A stretch of 64,000 nt of DNA from Trichostrongylus colubriformis (taxonomy: Eukaryota > Nematoda > Chromadorea > Rhabditida > Trichostrongylidae). Shown here in pieces: positions 55,961 to 64,000 of this stretch. The position numbers and the translations under genes are program-made. The notes below the pieces were generated by a model, which searched no databases, was not told the DNA's origin, and saw only the letters and a list, made by a program, of their open reading frames with translations. The stretch covers positions 8,122,001-8,186,000 of the forward strand of contig OZ022259.1 of the NCBI GenBank assembly GCA_963978905.1, read 5' to 3'. Numbering within the stretch: position 1 is the first letter of the stretch; every line of letters starts with the position of its first letter.

Positions 55961-57497
55961 GCTAATTACCAGCTGATGATATTTTTAGACCTAAATTATC
56001 TAATACGATGTACAACTGAAACTGAATTAAGTTAATGAGGCGATGTATTAATAACGACATGCTTTTAAACTGGGAGGTACCCTCTGAAAATAATTATGAC
56101 GTTAAGGTATGTGGTAGTACATGTAGCAGGACCGAAGTGATATATGGTATGGACCTTGGAGACAGTTCTTCAAAAGAACTGCCTCTTCTGCCTTGGAAGC
56201 TGAATGCGTGACCTTGACAAGAGCCGCATCAGCCGGCTATGATGCCCTTCGCCACATCAGGGGCCATAGGCACTCACCAAAACTTCGGGACACGGGTTTA
56301 CCGGCCACCCACGTGGAACTGGCAGGTGGGTAGCATGTTAAGGAATTGACATCGAGCTCAAAAGGCAGGAGGATAGTGAGCTTGATTTTCAAACTTAATA
56401 TATCACCAGGTCAGGCAGAATAAAAATGAGGCAATCGGGCGGCTTATTCTTCCGAGAACGAAGCAAAATTTTCAAAGATCATTGGGCCTCACGCCATGAC
56501 ACCTCCTTTTTTGAAGGTCCTTTTGAAGACCAAAAGCTCTCCCTCGATGCCGGTAGTCGCCCGGGCAGTCATATCTGAGTTTTTCCTTATAATGAAGGAC
56601 AGCACGGAGAAAAAACAGTAAGGGAAAGGTGTACAAATTTTTGCACTTACCAAGCGCCTCATCCGATCTGCTCTAATCCATCTCTTGGCAAAACCGACCC
56701 TGCTTCCGCGATACTCTGGGGTTTTGAACACTGCCCTCCTCTTTTCTCGCCTAGAAATGAATTTGCACTTCTTCAGGTTCCTATAAACAGCTTGTTGACA
56801 CATTGAGCTCCGGCGAAGATCTTGTTCCCGAGTTTGACCTAGAAAAACTTGACTAATCTTTTGAAATGCTGCGCTTGCCTCTCTAGAGGCGTAGCAGGAC
56901 CTTCAAAACTCCTGGTTGCATACCCTGCAGAATCCTAGTTGAAATTACCGAGGAGTGCGCAAAACTGTCTTCATTTTCGCGCGACTTCACATTTGGACGT
57001 CTGCAGGTCTTATTTCAGGGCAAATTAATTTTTTTCGAGTCAGAGAGCAGTATTCTTCCTGTCATTACCTGAAAATGATCAGCCTACAGCAGCAATACAG
57101 CTTCAGCAAATGGAGGTCAAAAGCGACGAGAAAATCCGAAGTGGCTGTATCATTCTGCAGAATAGGAAAAGCGACGCTTTCAAAACCAATGAAGAGAAAA
57201 TTTTTCGTGTTTTCCAACTACAATTTGATGTTGATGCACGAATGCGCGTCCACACTGGCTCATCTTTTACCTAGAGACTTTTTAAAATCATTCTGCAAAC
57301 AGAGTTTTTGGACAATTCATAGGTGGCTGTATCATTATGCAGAGCACTGTATTTAGCAGATAGCCTTTGTGTATGATTTCTCACCCAATGTCGACTCCGA
57401 ACAGAAAGGCTGTGGGGCGTTTCAAATTGAAGGCGCTCGAAGCCCCGGCGCGCAGTCTCTTGATGACAGTGTCACGAGTTGCGTATGACTGCCACAC

Positions 57498-58476
57498 GGG
57501 TGTAGGTTGGGACACACGAATCTAGGACGTGACCCTGTAACAGCCTGTGGCCTTTGACCTAAGCCTTAAAGGCACCGGGAGGGGGGCAAGGGCGGAATAA
57601 CGTTTACAAAAACAATGGCGTCTGAAAACAAACATATGGGATCGGTAGATACAATGTGTAACGAAACCGGCGTTGAAAAACGCCCCATAGGGCGCTATTT
57701 GCCCTAAGGACGCGCTTCCGTCCGAACTGCAAGCTTCCATGGCCGAGCCACGCTTCGTTCATTTTAAAGCTTGTCTTCGGCCTGATGTAACCTTATTTTT
57801 GAATTATTTCCTCTTTAGACTGTTTTCTAGTGACATATTTCAATTGTTTACTTATGGATCTTCTTAATTGTGCATTTCTATACCTGAAAATCTCAGAAGG
57901 GTCGAATAAAATCGGGGGGAGACGCAACTTTGCGTCGACGTCGAAGCTCCTTTCCCTTACTAGGCTTAGGCTGAAACTGATATCCCCTCCTCCCACATTC
58001 CCACATTAAAAAGCATCTGTCAAAGCGTAGGTCTCATCTGCTTTAGCCTAACCCTAGGAAGGGAAAGAAGCTTTGACGTGGGTGAAAATTTTGCATCCCC
58101 CCCCGACTTTATTTGACCCGTAAGTACATTTAGAAACAGTATAAGAAAGAACAAAGTAAAAACTAAAAGGAGAAAACAAATCTATAATAGAACCAACTTC
58201 TTTTGGCACCATGCCAAGGCGTCAAATTGGCGAGTTTGTGCAATGGCGGCCACTCAAACTCGTCCACACTACGTCTGTTCTACAGTAAGCCAAAATTACC
58301 CCCTCCTGGTGTCTTTAAATAATTCAGACAATCTGTTCATGTAAATCGTGTTCTCCTTGCAAGTCTGTTCCGTTGTATAGTCAAAGTGTCTGAATTATTC
58401 ATGTCACAGGGCAAAGGCCACAGGCTGTCACAGGGTCACGGCCTAGATTCGTGTGTCCCAACCGTCACCCCTGCCA
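57498..58476. repeat. 979-bp MITE with GGGTGTAGGTTGGGACACAC ends
   Basis: The left arm (GTGTAGGTTGGGACACACGA, GACGTGACCCTGTAACAGCC) pairs with the right arm (GCTGTCACAGGGTCACGGCC, CGTGTGTCCCAACCGTCACC). TIRs are about 75 bp. Same termini as 12176-12414. It encloses another palindrome at 57899-58120 and a CAGACAATCTGTTCATGTAA block shared with 12255-12290. Confidence 0.7.
57899..58120. repeat. Nested GC-rich palindrome
   Basis: GGGTCGAATAAAATCGGGGG and GTCGAAGCTCCTTTCCC at the left pair with GGGAAAGAAGCTTTGACG and CCCCCGACTTTATTTGACCC at the right. Confidence 0.65.
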
Positions 58477-58479
58477 CAC

Positions 58480-59490
58480 ATCACAGATGGCGCGATTTTG
58501 ATCGTTTCTCAAACTAAAGGCTCACAGCCTAACTTTATAAGACCGAACAGAATAGAGCGTCATCTTGCCTTCCAACCTTCTGTCCTTTCTGAAATAAGGC
58601 TCAATAGTCGGAATCCTTTATTTCGGAAAAATTAACAAATTTAATGCAAGTTATGATGCGATTGAGTGCCGATGAATAAAAGTACACGGCGGAGCGAATC
58701 ACATGGTGGATGCCATCAATGCGTTCAGGTATATCCACGTACAGCAAAACTCATGCCCAACCGTTGACCGCTTACTACCTTACGGAAAGAAGCGATTTAT
58801 AGTTATCACGAACAATGTTGAACGCGTGAGGTGATGAAGTATGCTGAAGAATCATCGCAAATAAAAGAGTGACATCGATAAACAGGATAAGAAGAATACA
58901 TAATGATCATTGATTCTATTAATAGCATCAGAATCGTTCAGGTTGAAAGGCAGAATAAATGTAGACAATGTAACTAAATGATGTTCATATCGGTAATCAA
59001 GTGATCAACCGAAATGCTGATGTGGTCAATGATTCTATGGCTGCATTGCTTGTGTCAACTGACTAGTCTAGAGACTCGCACAACATGAATCGCTCCACTC
59101 AGAGGTACAGTTATCAGAAAACGATCAAACTGCCTGCGGCTAGGAGGACATGACGAGCGGAACACATGACTCTGGATCTGGAGCAGTATCAGCCAGGGCA
59201 GAAGTGAAATACGTGTATGTGTAGCGCAAGTCAGGAACACGTACATTTACGAGCTATCATACCAGGAACACGTGTCATCGTCACTTGGTTATCGCCGTTC
59301 ATGTATATCATACGTATGGCGTCATATCTGTAAAGTATAGCACCTTCGAATCGTTCTTCGGATTTCACTTCTCCGATGCGTTAGACGACCTAATGGTTGA
59401 CATGCCCTAATTATAAGTGTAATATTACGTGGTATACTTGAATTTGGTTAGTGACACTTATAAGAAGCCTAGGTCAATAAGTGTGACTCT
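58480..59490. other. No feature recognised
   Basis: AT-rich DNA without supported exons or clear repeats on either strand. Short open frames have no coding character. Confidence 0.3.
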
Positions 59491-59491
59491 T

Positions 59492-59884
59492 ACTAGGGAA
59501 GGGTTTCAACCTCTCATGGAACTTCGAAATGAGACCCGGGAGGAGGGGGATCGATAGAGCTTCGAACGCTGATTACAAATGTGAAAGCCAAAATTGCCAA
59601 ATGGCATTTTGATGTGTCTGGTAGTGTCTAACTCAATCCTGCAGGTCTGGAACACTACCAGTAAGCCACGGTGGTCGATGCTGGCTTAGGAACGGCCGTG
59701 CTGATGGCAAAATGCCTCGCCAATGAGGTGTCACAGGCGAACTTTGACCCCTCGTAACTCGCTTCAAAATGCCATTTGGCAATTTTGCTTTTCACACTTA
59801 TAATCAGCGTTCGAAGCTCTATCGATCCCCCCGGGTCTCATTTCTAGGTTCCATGGGAATTTGAAACCCTTCCCTAGTTAGAGA
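59492..59884. repeat. Foldback MITE (about 390 bp)
   Basis: CTAGGGAAGGGTTTCAA at the left pairs with TTTGAAACCCTTCCCTAG at the right. GATCGATAGAGCTTCGAACG pairs with CGTTCGAAGCTCTATCGATC, and GCCAAATGGCATTTTGA with TCAAAATGCCATTTGGC. Arms are about 115 bp. Confidence 0.82.
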
Positions 59885-60130
59885 AAGTTATGATATTTGC
59901 CCATGACATCCAGTTCTCGCTTGGGTTTAGCGATCTATTTGTTTTTGATTGCGGTCACCATTGAGGTACTCAGAATTGCATTTTTAACATCCAGTTCATC
60001 TGTTGGTTGACTTAGAGATAAAATCTGCTGAGATTCATCCAACTTTCAAAGAGTTCACAGAGATCAGGCTTCGTCGTATCTCAACATCAATACTGGTTCG
60101 AACGATTCGAAAGTAATGGATTTCAAGTTA

Positions 60131-60190
60131 ACAGCGACCAGTGCCAAGAAGAGAAAGTACAGCGACCAGTGCCAAGAAGAGAGAAAGTGA
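60131..60190. repeat. Tandem duplication of a 30-bp unit
   Basis: ACAGCGACCAGTGCCAAGAA is present twice in direct succession, with GAGAAAGT after each. Confidence 0.8.
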
Positions 60191-60384
60191 GAAGGTAAAA
60201 ATTTTACGCCAATGACTTGAAAGCTTTGTTGAATGTAAGCTTGGAGTTAAGTTGGAAATTACTAAACTGAGTGTTGATGAGGTAATGTTAATTTACATAA
60301 AGCTGAAGATCCAGAAGAAGGGAGTGTGGTTGTCACGTAATGAGTACACCCCTCCCCTCCTAATCATGGATCAATTATACATAT

Positions 60385-60597
60385 GTGAGGGTCAGAAAAG
60401 AATATTGTGCGATGTATTGTGACTGTCGACTAAATGTGGCTCTATTGTATCAATTTCACTCGCAAGTGGTTGTGGCTACGTCCAGCACAAGCACTAAAAC
60501 TATGTACAATCAAAATGGGAAGGTTGTGGCCCTAACTACTGCTCCGCATTTTGGATCAGAAAGAAGAGGATACCCGATGTCTACAAGCACTGATTAA
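60385..60597 (+). CDS. Candidate terminal exon of an unidentified gene
   Basis: An open frame ending at TAA 60595-60597 reads VVVATSSTSTKTMYNQNGKV and ALTTAPHFGSERRGYPMSTS, with coding-like composition. Possible acceptors (GGGTCAG near 60394, CACTCGCAAG near 60464) do not join in phase to the exons at 52.7-53.1 kb, so linkage is unproven. Family unknown. Confidence 0.25.
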   Translation: MRVRKEYCAMYCDCRLNVALLYQFHSQVVVATSSTSTKTMYNQNGKVVALTTAPHFGSERRGYPMSTSTD

Positions 60598-60914
60598 AAC
60601 AGTGAGTGACAAGTGCAAATCCAGTAACTCGCACAGAGACATCTGGTAGCGAGTTGCAAAAACCGTCAACAAACGCTCTTGCAGCTCGGTTGGGAATTCT
60701 TCGTTTGACCGGCGTAATCAACAGATACAGTGCTTTCCGAAAAGTGTTCAAATCGCTATAGCACAGACTATTGCCTATGCAAACATGGAAAAGACAGAAT
60801 AGGTTAGTAATTTCAACGCTTAAACAATGGGACATTTTTATAGTGATGGTATCAGCAATGCGTCAGAAAGATAGGATGGGACTGCACTAAATCAAAGAAA
60901 ATTGTTTGGTTGAA

Positions 60915-61260
60915 GTAGCTCTCACCAAGCCTCCCCATCGAATCTTTTCAACCGTTATCCCAGTTAAAACATCCCCGTTAACTCCCCGTCCTACCCCGAA
61001 AAAGGCCTGTGTGCACTACGCAGTAGGATCAATGCGAAAATGGAAACGGATTTGGCGACATCCGCCTTCGCTTCCTATCAGCATTATCAGTTGCTATCGG
61101 GACCGATACACATCAGTGTTCCTGTGCCACTCCCCAATTGACCAACAAAAATCAAGGTTCGAGCATTGCTGCGACGAGTTATAAATTTCGTGACAAACAG
61201 ACAGACCCACACACAGAATTCCACACGCACGGACATACTTACAAGGTAAGGATGGTAGGT
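60915..61260 (+). repeat. Family X satellite units and tail
   Basis: About 1.5 satellite units (TCGAATCTTTTCAACCGTTATC) followed by AAATTTCGTGACAAACAGAC and CACACACAGAATTCC, ending CTTACAAGGTAAGGA. Confidence 0.6.
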
Positions 61261-61396
61261 CGAAGTGGCTTTTTGAAATGAGGTCCATAGCAGTGATAGG
61301 GCCCGGGCGCCATTTACCTAACTGCGTTCCATATATGCTGTGCAGCTCTAGGAGCAGAGTTACATATGTTCCAAGGGGAGCAACTTACCACATATA

Positions 61397-61904
61397 CAGT
61401 AGCGCTCAAAAGTCTTCGGCGAAATGGTCTCTCACCTGGGTTTTTTCACTTGTAACTTTTTTGTAACTGCACCGATTTAAGAGAAATTTTAGTATGTTGT
61501 ACTCGGAGACACTGCATACTTAATATACCATTTTGGCGCGCAACGGCGTAGGTTACGTGGATATATGAAATTTTTCAATTTTGGCATGCCATCGCTATGC
61601 CGTCCCGCAGTGCCGCTGTCATCAAAAGTCGTGGTCTTTCAACAGAATATTAATGTTCTCTGAGGCTTGCTCTTTTTGTTTTTGTATAGAAAGCCGGTTT
61701 TCTCGAACAAGCCTCTTACTTTTTTTTGGGTGGTCTTGTAGTAAATTCTTGTAAAAAATCATGAAAAGTGGCAAGCGGCGCTCAAGTAGAAGGAAATGTT
61801 GACAATAGGTTTAGGCACCACATATTAAAATTTTGTCAAATTTTGTCAAGTAGAAAAAAAGTTATGACAAAAAAGTTTTGGCCGAAGACTTTTGAGCGCT
61901 ACTG
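61397..61904. mobile_element. 508-bp Tc1-like MITE, TA-flanked
   Basis: A perfect 24-bp TIR starts CAGTAGCGCTCAAAAGTCTT; the right end is its exact inverse, and TA flanks both sides. It has no transposase. Interior TTGTAACTTTTTTG and CAAAAAAGTT pieces extend the pairing weakly. Confidence 0.85.
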
Positions 61905-62917
61905 TATATGACAGGCGGATATTATATGACAGGCGAGGCTGTTCCATGGAAACGTCGTTAGCCATTTGGTCAGATGCGGGCTAAGGATAGAGAGGTCACC
62001 AGTTCAGGTCCTTTTTGGACACGCTGATTTGCATTTTGTCAGAAATGCTCCCCGAACCTTGTAAGTAGAGATTTGCCTTGTTTTGTGCTCGACCTATCTA
62101 TAAAAAGCTGGAGAAATGAGACAATTTTCTTTTATGATACAAGACATAAGTGATCCATTGTAAAGGTGCGACGAAGAGAAACGCAACCTCATCACCCCTC
62201 ATTTTGATGAGGTCGAAGATCTTCGTGGGCAGCCCTATTTGGCTAAAAACTTGCTTCCGCGGGTAATTCGACTCATATAGCATGCATGTATGGATATTAC
62301 AGTCATTTGTCGCGAAGCAGCCTTGCGCCCGCCCACAGACGTCGGCACCAAAAAGGGGTGGGTCACCGAAATTGCCCAAAATTCGTCCATAGGTGTGGCT
62401 TGATCACTGAAAAGGAACACCACACCCTTTCTACACAAACCGCCTGGTGCCCGGGCCAGAGGAATCTGATTCATTCCACCTGGTGGACGCCTGAAAACAT
62501 TAGGTTTGTGGTAAGCTGAATTCTATCTGATTTTCGCCCTTCTATAATAGCCTTCCTGATTTCTACCTCTTGGCTCTAGATTAACATATTTGTTGTAACG
62601 CAATATAAGGGCAATATAATAAGAGATGGATATGTGTATTGTATATAAAACATCGGAAACCGAATCGTTTCTTAAGAAACACTTTTTCTTAGATAGGTCA
62701 AACGAGCAAACAAAATGAATCACGATGTTCGAAGAACATTTCTGTGACAAGATGTGAGTTTGCATATCCATCAAGGATCCGAGCTGTTGACTTCCTGATG
62801 TTGAGCCTGACAACCTAAGCTATCAATGCATCAATGGACCACTTTTGCCTATCACAACTATGGTGAGTTGTTCCTCTTAAAACGCTTGTAACACCGTTCC
62901 TAGAGGCGCACATCATA
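61905..62917. other. Unassigned DNA with a possible tRNA-like SINE head
   Basis: 61955-62010 contains GTTAGCCATTTGGTCAGATG and CACCAGTTCAGGTCC, spaced like Pol III A and B boxes, but no cloverleaf was drawn convincingly. The rest (62010-62917) showed no supported feature. Confidence 0.3.
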
Positions 62918-63854
62918 CAGGGTGCGCCAAAATTACCTGCGCGGGATTTTGGTGCTTGATGCATTAATTTTTTGTGGCGATGAGGGGTCAAATGGCTATC
63001 AAGCTTTTAATTCGGTTCCCTTCTATCATCACTCAAGATCGCAGTCATCAGCGTTCGTTTCCTACAAAATGGTTGGCTCTTATCCCCTGCGATCATGCTC
63101 TTAAAACAGTTCAGAAAGGCGGGCCACCTAGACATTGTTTTCTCCGATGAGAAACTTTTCACGATAGAATGGACCTTCAACCGGCAAAATGATCGAGTGC
63201 TTTGCACATCCCTTGAAGAGGCAAACGAGAAAAGGAGAATACAAAAACGTCTGGGTATCCGAAGAAAAACGTGGTTTGGGCTGCCATTACGTATGAAGCC
63301 AGGTCGCCACTCATTTTCATCGAAGGAGGTACCAAAATCATTACAGAACTTTGCTTGAAAACGGTACTGAAGAACACCGGTGCCGTGGACAAAGTGTCAT
63401 TCCGGATCTGGTCCAATCGTATTTAGCAAGATTCAGTACCAGCTCATCGGTCAAAGGTGGCACAGCAGTGGTGTCAAGACAGCCTCCCAAACCTCGTCAG
63501 AGCTCAGGATTGGCCATCGAATAGTCCCGATCTTAATCCGATGGACTATTCTGTATGGTTCTACTTGGGAAGCAAAGCCTGCTCGAGGCACCGCCACACG
63601 ATCGAAGCTCTGAAGAAAGAGCTCTCGAAAATATGGGATGAAATCTCCCCGAAGTACCTGCGCGCCACGGTGGACGACTTTCCATCTCGTCTCAAAGCCT
63701 GCATCCGTGCCAAAGGAGAACATTTTTAGTTGTAATCATGTATTTTGATACTGAATGCTTTTAATAAACTGTCGCGGAAAAATCAGTCCGCAACTCTTCG
63801 TTTACCCGTTTTTACAACGGTGGATATCCGCGCAGGTAATTTTGGCGCACCCTG
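62918..63854 (+). mobile_element. maT-type (DD37D) mariner element, deletion derivative
   Basis: A perfect 27-bp TIR begins CAGGGTGCGCCAAAATTACC and is repeated inverted at 63828-63854. TA flanks both ends (62916-62917, 63855-63856). The element is 937 bp, shorter than the usual ~1.3 kb. The missing part is the transposase N-terminus with its helix-turn-helix DNA-binding region. Confidence 0.88.
63096..63729 (+). pseudogene. DD37D mariner transposase, N-truncated and frameshifted
   Basis: Readable pieces: VFSDEKLFTIEWTFNRQNDR (first catalytic Asp), VWAAITYEARSPLIFIEGGT in another frame, QDSVPAHRSKVAQQW (second Asp, directly after an in-frame TAG), and WPSNSPDLNPMDYSVW (third Asp) running to the stop at 63727-63729. 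Counting from QDS to PMDY gives 37 residues between the second and third Asp, hence DD37D (maT). The reading frame changes after position ~63265 and the TAG at ~63425 disable it. Confidence 0.82.
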
Positions 63855-63962
63855 TATATGGAACGGCAGATGGGTGAATGGCATCTCAAGCTCTATCACT
63901 GCTATGAGGCTCACTTCAGAAAGACACTTCGACCTACCATCCTTCTCTTGTTAGCGTATTAT

Positions 63963-64000
63963 ATTGGGTTGAGGAATAAGTTCCCGCGGTTTTTCACCCC
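63963..64000 (+). mobile_element. Mariner-type terminus cut by the window edge
   Basis: TATTGGGTTGAGGAATAAGT followed by TCCCGCGGTTTTTCACCCC matches the terminus at 22425. The element continues outside the window. Confidence 0.45.

Larger units (their letters stand above)
55200..57349. mobile_element. 2.15-kb Tc1-like element with ~225-bp IR/DR termini
   Basis: Ends CAGTACCTTGCATAATGATA and TATCATTATGCAGAGCACTG are TA-flanked and inverted. Similarity continues about 225 bp inward. Each arm has the motif GC(A)AATGATACAGCCAC twice, at the tip and about 190 bp inside (GCATAATGATACAGCCACC; GCAAAATGATACAGCCACT), an IR/DR arrangement as in Sleeping Beauty or Tc3. The interior (55420-57130) is mostly decayed and carries other repeats. 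Confidence 0.78.

Overview
The window is eukaryotic nuclear DNA, most likely from a parasitic clade V (strongylid or hookworm-like) nematode. The evidence is short introns ending in TTTNCAG, start codons placed directly behind such acceptors (as in spliced-leader trans-splicing), a nematode-type TDP-43 gene, a tRNA-headed SINE of the kind common in strongylids, and dense MITE, mariner and CR1-like repeats. The species is inferred, not read directly.

Gene-bearing left half. At 1830-3295 (minus strand) are the last three exons of an unrecognised gene. Head-to-head with it are two tandem plus-strand paralogues. Gene A (4055-7925, 15 exons, 570 aa) and gene B (8477-16734, 21 exons, 808 aa) both reconstruct completely in frame. 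They encode hydrophilic, probably nuclear proteins built around a 23-residue repeat (AEAARxRYxRMTPEERRxYN) that resembles the STPR repeat of FMBP-1/ZNF821-type DNA-binding proteins. A has four copies and B has five. A's poly(A) signal lies only about 128 bases before B's start-adjacent acceptor, so they look like a two-gene nematode operon. A's introns are clean, while B's large introns hold a pile of foldback MITEs and a LINE fragment.

Middle. At 25186-31242 lies a complete tdp-1 (TARDBP/TDP-43) orthologue (12 exons, 521 aa) with N-terminal domain, NLS and two RRMs, but without the long glycine-rich tail of vertebrates. Palindromic elements, including one made from two inverted mariner transposase ends, lie between gene B and tdp-1, together with a 714-bp MULE-like element that has a perfect 9-bp target duplication.

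Right half (31.3-64 kb) is almost all mobile DNA: a 5.4-kb degenerate CR1/Jockey-type LINE with nested insertions; a composite repeat family ('family X') that carries a 147-bp satellite array and a GACA/CA tail; a pair of about 0.8-kb inverted segments 6 kb apart; a Penelope-like remnant; a 2.15-kb Tc1-like element with long IR/DR-type termini; a 0.3-kb SINE; a deleted DD37D (maT) mariner with perfect TIRs; and several MITEs. Only a few exon-like pieces of unassigned genes appear here (40.4-41.0 kb minus; 52.66-53.06 kb plus; about 60.5 kb plus). No CRISPR array, rRNA or convincing tRNA gene was seen.
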